A stretch of 64,000 nt of DNA from an uncultured Flavobacteriales bacterium (GTDB taxonomy: Bacteria; Bacteroidota; Bacteroidia; Flavobacteriales_D; Parvicellaceae): contig CALSMU010000010.1 of the NCBI GenBank assembly GCA_943787535.1, positions 124,001 to 188,000 of the forward strand. Direction: 5' to 3'. The position numbers and the translations under genes are program-made. The notes under the pieces are model-generated. The model was not told the origin of the DNA. It saw nothing but the letters and a program-made list of their open reading frames with translations, and ran no database searches. This document shows, piece after piece, positions 46,082 through 55,409 of the stretch (position 1 is its first letter; each line of letters starts with the position of its first letter).

Positions 46082-46636
46082 CTATGCGTCTGAAAGATTA
46101 AATTTGTATTTGTCAAAAAACGTGTCCCAGTCCCATAGGAAATTTTCCATAACATTGTCCATTCGTTTTAAAAGAATGGGGCTTGGAGCATTTAATTGAG
46201 AAAAATATTCATCTTGGTATTGACCTAGTTTGTATTTAAAGAAAACGGCTTTGCTCATCCCGTATAAAGTGTTTCTAGACGGATGATTTACTCTATGAAT
46301 GAAACTAGTGTATTCGTCAACTATCGCTTTCATTTCTGTGTACGACAACCCGAATACAATGCCAAATTTTTCAATAATTTTAGCTTTTAAAATAATCTCT
46401 TCGGCAGAAGATAGGTGTCTTGAAAGGTATTTTAGGTTTCCAGCTAATACTATCATTAAAAATTTATCGCTATCTGCAGCTGATAGGCATGGGGTTCTTA
46501 TGAATTCACCATCTGACTTAATGCTGTCTACTATGTCGGAGAAACTATTTTCAACAACTTGAATTAAGCTATTTACGAAAATGTTCGCCGCTTTGTCTTC
46601 TGTAAGTTTCTTCTTTCCAAATAATGTCGCTAACAT
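46082..46636 (-). CDS. Hypothetical helical protein
   Basis: A 184-residue, mostly helical cytosolic protein with no signal peptide and no family I recognise. It begins MLATLFGKKKLTEDKAANIFVN. A central cysteine occurs in TPCLSAADSDKF, and a tryptophan-rich end (NFLWDWDTFFDKYKF) closes it. It is convergent with lhgO and divergent from yidC. The 218 bases between its start and yidC hold no other gene. Confidence 0.6.
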   Translation of the reverse strand: MLATLFGKKKLTEDKAANIFVNSLIQVVENSFSDIVDSIKSDGEFIRTPCLSAADSDKFLMIVLAGNLKYLSRHLSSAEEIILKAKIIEKFGIVFGLSYTEMKAIVDEYTSFIHRVNHPSRNTLYGMSKAVFFKYKLGQYQDEYFSQLNAPSPILLKRMDNVMENFLWDWDTFFDKYKFNLSDA

Positions 46637-46824
46637 AATATTAATCCTTATGTGATTGCATACAAATCTAATGGTTGATGTTTATTGTTTGCATAAGTGA
46701 TGGAGCATGTTCTTAACAAAGTTTTCAACGTACTATTAAATAATTACGTTTGAGATAAAATATTTTGTGGTTTTATTCGTCATAAAAAAAATGCGAATAA
46801 CCGTGTGTTAAGTATAATAATGAA

Positions 46825-46832
46825 TAACTTTG
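46825..46832 (+). promoter_or_regulatory. Candidate -7 element for yidC
   Basis: TAACTTTG matches TAnnTTTG, 22 bases before the yidC ATG. No clear TTG occurs at the usual upstream distance. Confidence 0.5.
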
Positions 46833-46854
46833 CCGACTAAATTTTTCGATAAAA

Positions 46855-48783
46855 ATGGATAAGAATACAATAATAGGATTACTGCTAATCGCAGGGATAC
46901 TTTTCACTTTTACGCTTGTTACAGAGCCGGAGCCAGTGGATGAAGAAACTAAAACAGAAACTGTAGTAGAGGATGGATTGAATAATAATGTGGTTGTAGT
47001 TGATTCTGCCGAGTTGGAGGTTAATCTTCCTGTAATTGATTTAGACTCTGTTCCTGAAGAGGTGAAGGCAAATCCAGAAGCACTTGAGGCATATACGGAT
47101 TCGCTTGAAATGGTTGAGCAAATAAAAAAAGAATTAAGTGAATCTATCGCTCAACAAGAGAATTTTGGGATTTTCACCCCTGGAGTTGTCGGTGAAAATG
47201 AGTATTCTACATTAGAAAATGATAAAATAATTGTTCGTTTTTCGAATAAAGGAGGAAGAATTGTTGACGTCAAGCTGAAAGAGTACCAAACTTGGAAAGA
47301 TTATAATGCAGGAGGAACTGATAGCATTCCTTTACAATTGTTTGAGGAAGAAACTTCAACGCAGTCTTTGAGGTTAGTTCATAATAATGCTGCAATAGAA
47401 ACAAGTGACTTGTATTTTGAAAAGCAAACAAGCACTAGCAATACTTTAGTTTTCAGAACAAAAACAAGTGATCCTAATAAGTACGTTGAGTACACATATA
47501 CCATAGCGGATAATAAGTACGATGTTGGCTATTCAGTTGCTTTTGTCGGTCTAGATGCAGATGTAGCTATGGGAGATGTTAGTCTTTCTTGGCAAATGAA
47601 TGGTTTCTGTACGGAGAAATTAGCAAGTGATGAGAGAATGATAACTACAGTAATGTATCGTTATTTTGGAGAAGGAAGAGATTATCTTTCGGAAAGTGTG
47701 GATGATGAATTGTTAGCTGAAGATTGGGAAGGCAATATGAATTGGGTAGCCTTTAAGCATAAGTTCTTCTCTTCAGTATTAATAAGTGAAGATGGCTTTA
47801 AGTCTGGTCATTTGATAAAAAAGGTGCTGGAAGGAGATGTGTATACAGATAATTATGCAGCCATCCTTAATTTACCGGCTCAGTCAGTATCGAATTATAC
47901 TTTTTACTTTGGTCCAAACGAAGACGATGTGCTAGCCTCTTATGGTAATGAAATGGAAGGTATAATAAACCTTGGATGGGGAATATTTCGTTGGGTGAAT
48001 AAAATAATGATTCAGCCTATGTTTGATATGTTAAGAGGCACAGGTTTGGGAATGGGATTAATAATTTTATTGGTTACTTTATTTGTTAAAATAATCATTA
48101 CTCCTCTTACTTATAAAAATTATAAGTCATCTGCAAAGATGCGTGTGTTAAAGCCTGAGATTGACAAAATCAATGAGAAGTACGTGGATAAAAAAGATCC
48201 AATGAAAAAGCAACAGGAAACTATGGCGCTCTATAAAGCTACTGGAGTAAACCCTATGGCCGGTTGTTTGCCAATGATTATCCAAATGCCAATTTTACTT
48301 GCAGTTTTCCGATTTTTCCCGTCTAGTATTTATTTACGTCACGAGTCGTTTTTATGGGCAGATGATTTGTCTTCATTTGATTCCGTATGGGATTTTGGGT
48401 TTGATATTCCTTTGTATGGTGATCACATGAGTTTGTTTGCAATATTAATGGCCATCTCTACATTGTTCTATACGCTGATGAATAGTAGTCAAATGAACAC
48501 AAGTCAGCCAGGTATGCCAAACATGAAAATTATCATGTACTTTTTCCCGATAATGATGTTATTTTTCTTTAATAGTTATTCCGCTGGTTTGAGTTATTAT
48601 TATTTATGTGGTAACTTAATGAATATGGGAATAATGTGGGCAATAAAGCGATACATGATTGATGAAGATAAATTAAGGTTGCAATTGGCAGAAAATAAAA
48701 AGAAGCCTAAAAAACAATCTGCTTTTCAAAAACGATTAGAGGATATGCAGAAAAAGCAACAACAAGGTAAAAAGAAAAGATAA
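46855..48783 (+). CDS. yidC: Membrane protein insertase YidC
   Basis: 642 residues. Inserts and folds inner-membrane proteins, alone or with SecYEG. An N-terminal anchor (TIIGLLLIAGILFTFTLV) is followed by an acidic linker and the large periplasmic P1 domain (about residues 110-360). The conserved insertase core starts near residue 400 with LGMGLIILLVTLFVKIIITP, then a cytosolic helical hairpin (MRVLKPEIDKINEKYVDKKD) and GCLPMIIQMPILLAVFRFFP. The position of the groove arginine of E. coli YidC is a lysine here (FVKIIITPLTY). The C-terminus is very basic, suiting ribosome contact. Ends at a terminator. Confidence 0.96.
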   Translation: MDKNTIIGLLLIAGILFTFTLVTEPEPVDEETKTETVVEDGLNNNVVVVDSAELEVNLPVIDLDSVPEEVKANPEALEAYTDSLEMVEQIKKELSESIAQQENFGIFTPGVVGENEYSTLENDKIIVRFSNKGGRIVDVKLKEYQTWKDYNAGGTDSIPLQLFEEETSTQSLRLVHNNAAIETSDLYFEKQTSTSNTLVFRTKTSDPNKYVEYTYTIADNKYDVGYSVAFVGLDADVAMGDVSLSWQMNGFCTEKLASDERMITTVMYRYFGEGRDYLSESVDDELLAEDWEGNMNWVAFKHKFFSSVLISEDGFKSGHLIKKVLEGDVYTDNYAAILNLPAQSVSNYTFYFGPNEDDVLASYGNEMEGIINLGWGIFRWVNKIMIQPMFDMLRGTGLGMGLIILLVTLFVKIIITPLTYKNYKSSAKMRVLKPEIDKINEKYVDKKDPMKKQQETMALYKATGVNPMAGCLPMIIQMPILLAVFRFFPSSIYLRHESFLWADDLSSFDSVWDFGFDIPLYGDHMSLFAILMAISTLFYTLMNSSQMNTSQPGMPNMKIIMYFFPIMMLFFFNSYSAGLSYYYLCGNLMNMGIMWAIKRYMIDEDKLRLQLAENKKKPKKQSAFQKRLEDMQKKQQQGKKKR

Positions 48784-48796
48784 AAATAAACTTATC

Positions 48797-48827
48797 AAAA
48801 AAAGCTTCTCAACAGAAGCTTTTTTTG
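48797..48827 (+). terminator. Intrinsic terminator after yidC
   Basis: Stem AAAAAAGCTTCT/AGAAGCTTTTTT with a CAAC loop and T run. The remaining bases up to 49039 show no gene. Confidence 0.9.
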
Positions 48828-49039
48828 ATTTAAGGCACGTATGAAAACCTAAAATAAGGAGCTTGCTTCGTATGGTGCAAAGTGTGTTTGATGATGAAGA
48901 TATTACATAGGATGTTTCCAACTCTTTATTTGAGTTTATAAAGTAATAAGCAGTAAGACAATTGATTCCATAAGTTTTGTTTTTAAGGATTACTGTTTAT
49001 TTAACGAAGCAACCTTGTATAGATCATACAAGTGCTGGT

Positions 49040-49570
49040 CTAATTTTTAAATGCATTTTCCCATAAGTCATCTTCTTCATGCCATGCAGCAGCAAGTTTA
49101 AAGTAACCTGTCTTTTTATTGTACCTTATAATTGTTGAAACCGTTGTTGAATCGTACCAGTCTTTAGAAATAGCTATCCTATGACTTTCTGAGCTAACCC
49201 AGGCATCTACTATGTCCTTTGCAATAGCCTCAAGGTTGTTATTTTCTACATACTGAATATAGGTGTTTTCATGAGTGGATGTTGTAGTATTTGTGTAAAT
49301 GCATTCTCCACCGCTGTACTTAGAAATGCTATCATTAGGGCTGTGTCTAAATTCTGCATTTGCTGGAATTAGTGTCTCACAAACTCTAGTGCTAAAGCTT
49401 TTCATTTCTCCTTGTTCAAATTCAACTATTGGTTTTTTACCGATTGAAACAAGTCGCTCATTTATTTTGTCCCATACCATTTTATCCAATTCAGCTGATT
49501 TAATCTCTACCTCTTGAGAAAATGAATTGAATGATAATGCGAGAAATACGATTGTTATTAAATTCTTCAT
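49040..49570 (-). CDS. Secreted CAP (SCP/PR1-like) domain protein, copy 1
   Basis: 176 residues with a signal peptide (MKNLITIVFLALSFNSFSQ). The remainder resembles a CAP fold: an N-terminal helix LDKMVWDKINERLVSIGKKP, a histidine in EFRHSPNDS, a glutamate in GGECIYTNT and the C-terminal core DIVDAWVSSESHRIAISK, equivalent to the CAP consensus W..SpsHr..I. The His and Glu positions match the metal-binding cavity of CAP proteins. Role unknown. A diverged paralogue lies directly upstream on the same strand (49 bases apart). Confidence 0.75.
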   Translation of the reverse strand: MKNLITIVFLALSFNSFSQEVEIKSAELDKMVWDKINERLVSIGKKPIVEFEQGEMKSFSTRVCETLIPANAEFRHSPNDSISKYSGGECIYTNTTTSTHENTYIQYVENNNLEAIAKDIVDAWVSSESHRIAISKDWYDSTTVSTIIRYNKKTGYFKLAAAWHEEDDLWENAFKN

Positions 49571-49619
49571 AATATAAAATATATGTTTATTGTATTATTT
49601 GCCACTGCTTAGTCAAATT

Positions 49620-50162
49620 CTATTTCACATTATACACATAAACCGAAAAGTTTCCTCTATCTTTTGATAGTCCATGATAGCTTACTACAAGATGCCCCTC
49701 TTTAGTTCTTTTGTTTAAAGTAATTCTTGAAGTTACTGTTGCAATGTGATAATAGGGGTTTGAAATACCATTCTCATGAGAAGATGAATTGATCCATCCT
49801 TCTATTACTTCATCTGCCATTTCCGTATAATTTCCAGTTTCTATTTGTTTTACAAACCATTCTGTTGAATTTATTGTCCCGAATTTTTTAAGGGAATAGA
49901 TACATTCAACATTATAGTATGTGTAGTTATTACCTTTAGAGTGCTCTATCATTGTTTTTTTTGAATTCTCCCTCGTTAGGTTATAGCTAAACTCCCGCAT
50001 TAAAGAATCTTCGAAGGCTACAAATCTATCCACGCCTTTGCTGATTCGGTACTCATTAATTTTTTCAAAAATAAGAGAGTCTAATTTTATGGACTCAATA
50101 ATCTCTTGTTGACCCATGATATATGAAGGGATCAATGTAAGTATGGTTAGCAGTGTTTTCAT
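49620..50162 (-). CDS. Secreted CAP (SCP/PR1-like) domain protein, copy 2
   Basis: 180 residues with a signal peptide (MKTLLTILTLIPSYIMGQQ). Layout parallels copy 1: LDSLIFEKINEYRISKGVDRF, a histidine in TMIEHSKGNN, a glutamate in NVECIYSLKK and VIEGWINSSSHENGISNPYY. The two proteins share the order and spacing of these motifs but little else, so the duplication is old. Probably co-transcribed with copy 1 downstream. Function unknown. Confidence 0.72.
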   Translation of the reverse strand: MKTLLTILTLIPSYIMGQQEIIESIKLDSLIFEKINEYRISKGVDRFVAFEDSLMREFSYNLTRENSKKTMIEHSKGNNYTYYNVECIYSLKKFGTINSTEWFVKQIETGNYTEMADEVIEGWINSSSHENGISNPYYHIATVTSRITLNKRTKEGHLVVSYHGLSKDRGNFSVYVYNVK

Positions 50163-50310
50163 TTTTTCTGGGTTTTATTTGACTTTAAAATAATAGTTGC
50201 TTGCAGTGACTTAATCAATTACCTCTGTATAATGCCATAACTTGATAAGGGTACAGTCACCAATTTTATTTTGCATTAATTGATATGTTAGCGCTTATTA
50301 AATATAGAAT

Positions 50311-50511
50311 ATGAAAAATGAAAATGAATTTGACGGGCTACTATTATGTTGCCCAAAATGCGATTGGGAACCAATAAATAAGCTGTTTTATCATTTGTCT
50401 TTGAGTGTGTATTTAAACAACAACAAGTTGCCTAAAATCCAATGTCACTTTTTTAATTGTACTTACAGTGGAACTCTTTTAGAATGGCTTCATTTATGGA
50501 AAGATTTTTAA
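50311..50511 (+). CDS. Small cysteine-rich protein, unknown
   Basis: A 66-residue protein with CCPKCDW near residue 13 and QCHFFNC near residue 45, a CxxC...CxxxxC spacing that could bind zinc. Ends in a tryptophan- and leucine-rich segment (LLEWLHLWKDF). No family recognised. The ATG follows an AT-rich leader. It stands alone between divergent accessory genes. It may be a real zinc-ribbon-like small protein or a chance open frame. Confidence 0.45.
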   Translation: MKNENEFDGLLLCCPKCDWEPINKLFYHLSLSVYLNNNKLPKIQCHFFNCTYSGTLLEWLHLWKDF

Positions 50512-50707
50512 CGAATTATTTATTCCTTAGAAAACCCAAACTGAATTTAAAAGGCTGTCGTAGAATTAATAAAGTGGTTGTAAAATGCTGTTTTGTACCT
50601 TTTTTATAAACTTGAATTATACAATTATATAAACACTCTTACAGAAATTTTTAAGCCTATGTAGAAAAACATACTCTAACTAAATAATAATTCTAAATAA
50701 AAAAGCT

Positions 50708-51946
50708 ATGAAAACATCCACCGTTTTAATGAAGCAATTAGTATTAGAGTATTTTATATCTACTGGACTGAACCTAAACATTCATGATTCGCTTATTTAT
50801 TTTCAATCGAAGGTTCAATTATTTTGTAAAAATATTTTTTCTGATTTCAATAGATTAAAGTATTTCGTAATGCTTTTTTCAGTATTGCTTTTTGGAAACG
50901 TGTTTTGTCAAAAAATGTCATTTTCAGAAAGGAGGATATTGGTTAACTATAAGAAAGGAGATTATTACAAAGCGTATAACCTATCTAAGAAACAAGTTGA
51001 AAAAAGAAACCATACTCCGATAATTAGCTACTGCTATGCGCTCAGTAATTATCAGTTAAATAAACACAACCTAAAAAGTTATCGCTTGGATAAAAGTTTA
51101 AAGTTTTTGGTAATCGCAATCGAAAAAGAGGACAATCGCATTGAAGAGCTTCTAAATTTAGATTCAGCAGCTTTAAAAGAAATTGAGTTAAAAGCAGAAC
51201 AGTTTTCTAAAAACGAACTCTCAACAAGAAATAAAAGGTCCGTTAAGAGGTTGGATAGGATGCTTGTAATTTTTGATGACACTTCAGAAGTTTACATAGC
51301 ATATCTGGAAAATATAGCGCTCAAGAAGCAAAAAGCAATAGAAACTCGATTAGCTAAATCGCGCTCCAATTCTTTGGACATTGATTTGAATCAAACGAAC
51401 GAAGTTGCTTCTTTTCAAACAAAAAATGAGTTTTTAGTTTCTTTAGTAGATGGCAAGGTTTTGAAGAGCGAATTGATTCAACTACTTGAGAAAAAGTTGA
51501 ATGTTACTATTTATCCATCTCAGAGGAAAGTGTTGCATACAGCGGTGGAAGAGTATGGGGTTGAAAATTTCGACAAATCCAATAACCCAGAAGTAATTAA
51601 ATACTTTAAAGCAACGGGTTTTGGATATATAAAAAAGGATGAAACAAACTGGTGCGCGGCATTTGTAAACTACTGTGTAAAACAAAATGGGTACAAATAC
51701 CCACATTCTTTAACGGCTAGATCTTGGTTGAGTCAGGGAAAAAAAGTTTTAAATCCAAAAACAGGAGACATCATAATATTTTGGAGAGAAAGTAAGAGAA
51801 GCTGGAAAGGCCATGTCGCATTTTTTGTGGAGGCGGATAAGGAAAAGGGATTGATCTATTGTTACGGAGGAAATCAAGATGGGAAAGTTTGTATTAAAGC
51901 CTACCCAGAGGAGAGAGTTTTAGCATATAGAAGAGTAGTTAAATAA
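50708..51946 (+). CDS. TIGR02594-type (NlpC/P60-like) secreted protein
   Basis: 412 residues. The C-terminal about 110 residues match the TIGR02594 family: TNWCAAFVNYCVKQNGY (catalytic cysteine in WCAAFV), KTGDIIIFWR, then KGHVAFFVE (catalytic histidine) and YCYGGNQDGKV. Such domains are cysteine amidases or peptidases acting on cell-wall peptides. The middle is helical, with GDYYKAYNLSKKQVEKRN resembling TPR-like helices. A hydrophobic segment (YFVMLFSVLLFGNVFC, about residues 52-67) looks like an internal signal sequence, so the true start may be later than the ATG at 50708. Confidence 0.75.
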   Translation: MKTSTVLMKQLVLEYFISTGLNLNIHDSLIYFQSKVQLFCKNIFSDFNRLKYFVMLFSVLLFGNVFCQKMSFSERRILVNYKKGDYYKAYNLSKKQVEKRNHTPIISYCYALSNYQLNKHNLKSYRLDKSLKFLVIAIEKEDNRIEELLNLDSAALKEIELKAEQFSKNELSTRNKRSVKRLDRMLVIFDDTSEVYIAYLENIALKKQKAIETRLAKSRSNSLDIDLNQTNEVASFQTKNEFLVSLVDGKVLKSELIQLLEKKLNVTIYPSQRKVLHTAVEEYGVENFDKSNNPEVIKYFKATGFGYIKKDETNWCAAFVNYCVKQNGYKYPHSLTARSWLSQGKKVLNPKTGDIIIFWRESKRSWKGHVAFFVEADKEKGLIYCYGGNQDGKVCIKAYPEERVLAYRRVVK

Positions 51947-52005
51947 TGACCATATGAAAGTGCTGGACATTAATTAAAAAATAGTAACCAATAAAACCAT
52001 AAAAT

Positions 52006-53382
52006 ATGAAAGTAGCAATAAGTATCCTTAGTTCAATATTCCTAGCAGGGAATGTTCAAAACACAAAAGTAAATCCAATTCCTATAGAAAATACTTTTCC
52101 AATTAATTGGATAGCAGACATTGGCAATACTACCTATAGGTCAGATGTGGCTCATTTAAATGGGAAACTAATAATTGGCTCAAACGGAGAAAACTACAGA
52201 GATTATTATCTAGATGAAGGCAACGGAGTATATGTTATAAATCCTTTAAATGGTAAAATTGAAACGCAATTTTTGAACGAGGAATATGGAGATATGGACG
52301 TTAACGGAGTTTTGGAATATAATGAAAGACTTTTTATAGGGAATGACAATGATGAATTTATTTGTACGGATATTACAGGGAAGATTATTTATCGATTACC
52401 TGTAAGTGGAGATATAGAACATAGTCCCATTCTTATAAAAAATGGAAATCAAAACACCATTGTATATGCTACCGAATCGGGAGAAATAACTTCAATACAT
52501 CCAGAAACAGGAAAAAAAATCTGGACTTACTACCACAAGGATTTTAGAGGGTGGAAACCTGGAGATAGTCGATTCATTTTTCAAGTGAAGACAACTTATA
52601 TTAATTCAGGTCAGTTGTTTTTTGGAAAACCAGGTGTTGCAGATTTAAATAAAGATGGAGTACCAGATTTAGTTTACTATACAAATTATAATGAAACTAT
52701 TGCTATTGATGGTAAAACAGGTGTAAAACTATGGAGTCATGAAGAAAAAGAGGGTAGTAATGTTGCAACACGTTACCATGAAACACCAATTATAGTAGGT
52801 ACTGGAAATGATATTAGAATTATCAAATTAGCTTCGGTATATTCTGATCAATCTGTACCTAATAAGTTGATGTTTTACAATCGAAATGGGGTTTTTGTAA
52901 AAGAAAGACCCTTTAATAGGACCATAGGATATCTAGGTCTAAATACTCTCGACTTAACAAAACGGTTAATAATTCCTCTAAGCAATGGTGTTGCAGTGTA
53001 TGATAAAAGTACAGAAAAAGTTGATTTTATTACAGGATTAAATAAAATGTATCCCAGTAACTATGGAGGTGGTTCTTCAACCCGACTGAACACTGAGCCA
53101 TTAATAGCAAATAGAACATTAGAATATGAAGGCGAAACATGTGTCGTTGTTTTGCATCAGACGGATTATAACACTGATTACAAAGCTGCAATTTCTATTA
53201 TAGGCTTAAAGTCTAGAAAGCGGTTGAAATTTCTTCACCTGCCTGAAACAAGTGAGTTTAAGCCATTAATAAAAGATTTTAACAAGGATGGAAAACTAGA
53301 CTTGCTCGTTAATTGCAGAGATGGAAAACTTTACTGTTTTGATCTGAAAATAGCAGCCAATAACCTAACCATAAATCAATAA
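52006..53382 (+). CDS. Secreted beta-propeller protein (PQQ/FG-GAP-like)
   Basis: 458 residues with a probable signal peptide (MKVAISILSSIFLAGNVQN). Repeated blades of the type GVYVINPLNGKIETQF, EITSIHPETGKKIWTY and ETIAIDGKTGVKLWSH resemble PQQ-like propellers. Calcium-binding-like loops DLNKDGVPDLV and DFNKDGKLDLLVN are of the FG-GAP/VCBS type. Probably surface-exposed or periplasmic; ligand unknown. It starts 60 bases after the TIGR02594 gene and is followed 11 bases later by a membrane-anchored gene, so the three may be one operon. Confidence 0.72.
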   Translation: MKVAISILSSIFLAGNVQNTKVNPIPIENTFPINWIADIGNTTYRSDVAHLNGKLIIGSNGENYRDYYLDEGNGVYVINPLNGKIETQFLNEEYGDMDVNGVLEYNERLFIGNDNDEFICTDITGKIIYRLPVSGDIEHSPILIKNGNQNTIVYATESGEITSIHPETGKKIWTYYHKDFRGWKPGDSRFIFQVKTTYINSGQLFFGKPGVADLNKDGVPDLVYYTNYNETIAIDGKTGVKLWSHEEKEGSNVATRYHETPIIVGTGNDIRIIKLASVYSDQSVPNKLMFYNRNGVFVKERPFNRTIGYLGLNTLDLTKRLIIPLSNGVAVYDKSTEKVDFITGLNKMYPSNYGGGSSTRLNTEPLIANRTLEYEGETCVVVLHQTDYNTDYKAAISIIGLKSRKRLKFLHLPETSEFKPLIKDFNKDGKLDLLVNCRDGKLYCFDLKIAANNLTINQ

Positions 53383-53393
53383 AATTCAAAGCC

Positions 53394-54788
53394 ATGAAAA
53401 ATAGCAAGAGAAATAAAATAATCAAAATAGCTGCAGCTTCTGTGCTGTCAATAACAACCGTAGTAGGATATATGATATACCTTGATTTATCAGCGTACAA
53501 AGAAGGAATTCAAGAACCTTTTACAGAGTCAATTCCATTTATTACCAGTTCTTTTAACAATAAAGATGGTTTTGAATTGCATCAGCCAAACGGCACGCAC
53601 GTTGCTATTCCTAAAAACGCTTTCGTAGATGAAAAGGGAAAGACAGTGAAGGGAAATGTTGAACTAAAATTTAGAGAGTTTCATACAGCAGAATCCATTT
53701 TAATGTCAGGCATTCCAATGCAAATGTTGGAAGAACGAAATAAGTATATGGAGTCTTTAGGGATGATGGAGTTCAGAGCTTTCAAAAATGGGAAAGAACT
53801 TTCGCTAAAAAGGGGAAAGTCAATAAATGTTGATTTGGCTTCTATTGAAGTTCCAAATAAAGATTTCAATTTGTATTTATTAGAAGGAGATAAGCAGTGG
53901 AAGGAGACAGGAAGTTTTAAAACAGTTAATAATGACCGAAGAGATTCGGCTTTTGCAAACTTATCCCCTTTACCAAAAACTCCTGAGTCGCCTGATCCAG
54001 ACTCAACGGATGTTGTGTTTACTTTAAATGGAACAAAATATGCTCCTCACTTGAAGCCATACAAAGGGGTAGAGTGGAAGTTGATCCCTTCAAAAGGGGA
54101 ACCAGTTCCGTATTGGGCATTTCGCTTAAACTGGGATAAAATAAAAGTGGAAGAGGTAAAAGGGAAGAAGAAACTATTCGATTTAACTTTTAAATATTCT
54201 CAAAAGAATTATCGCGGTAAAACGATTAAGCAATCTGTAACGGTAAGAGCAAGACCATTATTAACAGGAAAAGAATTGAAATTGGCGAAAGCAGCCTATA
54301 AAAAAGAGTTTGAAAACTATCAATTAATGGCTGCTAAATTAGAATTAGAGGAGGAAAGACTAGAACAAGAATCGAGTGTTTTAAATCGATTTTCTATAAA
54401 CAATATGGGTGTTTTTAACATAGACTGTGTTAAGGATCTGGATGTCTATGCTACGGTAGAGTTAGAGTTTGATTTTCAAGCCAACGTTTCAGCTGAATTT
54501 AACAAGGTGATTGTTATGATGGTTATGGAAGAAATAAACACTGTTGTTAAATACAATGCTTTCGATTGGGACGTTGTTTCTGTAATCGATACACATACAG
54601 AGTTAATTATGGTACTTCCGGATGGAATTATAGCAAGAGTTTCTGCTGATGAGTTTAAGAAGAAGATCAATACAACTACTACTTCAAAGCACTTTACCAA
54701 CAGCATCTACTTTGAAACGGAAAAAATGACAATGAAAGAGTATTTAAACAAGAAAGAGGAGAGTAGAGCAGTTCCAATGTTTTTATAA
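53394..54788 (+). CDS. Membrane-anchored protein with ZU5-like beta domain, unknown
   Basis: 464 residues. One N-terminal membrane segment (IIKIAAASVLSITTVVGYMIYL) leaves the rest in the periplasm. The segment GTHVAIPKNAFVDEKGKTVKGNVELKFREF (about residues 63-95) resembles a ZU5-like beta domain found in many Bacteroidota envelope proteins; I assign that only tentatively. A coiled-coil-like stretch (YKKEFENYQLMAAKLELEEE) lies near residue 305, and several beta-rich segments follow. It is 11 bases after the propeller gene. Function unknown. Confidence 0.65.
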   Translation: MKNSKRNKIIKIAAASVLSITTVVGYMIYLDLSAYKEGIQEPFTESIPFITSSFNNKDGFELHQPNGTHVAIPKNAFVDEKGKTVKGNVELKFREFHTAESILMSGIPMQMLEERNKYMESLGMMEFRAFKNGKELSLKRGKSINVDLASIEVPNKDFNLYLLEGDKQWKETGSFKTVNNDRRDSAFANLSPLPKTPESPDPDSTDVVFTLNGTKYAPHLKPYKGVEWKLIPSKGEPVPYWAFRLNWDKIKVEEVKGKKKLFDLTFKYSQKNYRGKTIKQSVTVRARPLLTGKELKLAKAAYKKEFENYQLMAAKLELEEERLEQESSVLNRFSINNMGVFNIDCVKDLDVYATVELEFDFQANVSAEFNKVIVMMVMEEINTVVKYNAFDWDVVSVIDTHTELIMVLPDGIIARVSADEFKKKINTTTTSKHFTNSIYFETEKMTMKEYLNKKEESRAVPMFL

Positions 54789-54951
54789 GAAAAATCTGGA
54801 ATCTGCATTCAGGTCACTTAAAAAATTAACCGTAATTTCGTCATTAGAAATAAAGGGGGTATATTTAACTGTTATTATTTGTGTAATAGAAATATATTTC
54901 AGTTATTTGCGCTCCCAAAATAGACAATTAAAGAATAAAAAATATAGAATC

Positions 54952-55185
54952 ATGGCTAGAGCTTGTCAGATAACAGGAAAGAAGGTAATGTCAGGAAACA
55001 ATGTTTCTCACTCATTAAGAAGAACAAAAAGAAAGTTTTATCCAAATCTTATAACGAAGAAATTCTTCATTCCAGAAGAGGATAAGTGGATTACATTAAA
55101 GATAGCTACTTCTACATTAAGGACTATTAATAAAAAAGGTATTTCTGCCGTTCTTAAAGAAGCAAAGGCTAATGGAATGATGTAA
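54952..55185 (+). CDS. rpmB: 50S ribosomal protein L28
   Basis: 77 residues. MARACQITGKKVMSGNNVSHS is the bL28 signature; the C-terminus reads TLRTINKKGISAVLKEAK. Binds 23S rRNA in the large subunit. The ATG at 54952 is preferred over an in-frame extension from 54907. In most Bacteroidota rpmG follows at once; here a terminator and a secreted-protein gene of about 1.4 kb stand between them. Confidence 0.97.
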   Translation: MARACQITGKKVMSGNNVSHSLRRTKRKFYPNLITKKFFIPEEDKWITLKIATSTLRTINKKGISAVLKEAKANGMM

Positions 55186-55202
55186 GTTTGTATTGCATTT
55201 AT

Positions 55203-55237
55203 AAAATACCTTGTTACTTTTGTGACAAGGTATTTTT
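55203..55237 (+). terminator. Intrinsic terminator after rpmB
   Basis: Stem AAATACCTTGT/ACAAGGTATTT with an internal TAC/GTG region, a TTTT loop and a T run. It cuts rpmB off from the downstream rpmG. The following 170 bases hold no gene I can support. Confidence 0.88.
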
Positions 55238-55388
55238 GTTTATGGCTATGGGTGAAATAATTTTCGCTTGTGTCTTGTCAGCATTTAGTTCGACGAGCAA
55301 TATACAGAATGAAATTCAATGTATTAAGAAAGTTAATTTGATAAATAGTTTTACAGTACAGTCAACTTTTTTAGTACTATTATAGTCT

Positions 55389-55396
55389 TATCTTTA
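55389..55396 (+). promoter_or_regulatory. Candidate -7 element for the inserted T9SS cargo gene
   Basis: TATCTTTA, one base off TAnnTTTG, 13 bases before the ATG. The same octamer precedes two adhesin genes in this window. Confidence 0.4.
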
Positions 55397-55409
55397 TAAA
55401 ATTATAAAA

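Noticed and set aside
55188-55385. Small frame after rpmB
   Set aside because: It contains the rpmB terminator hairpin and has no recognisable protein features.
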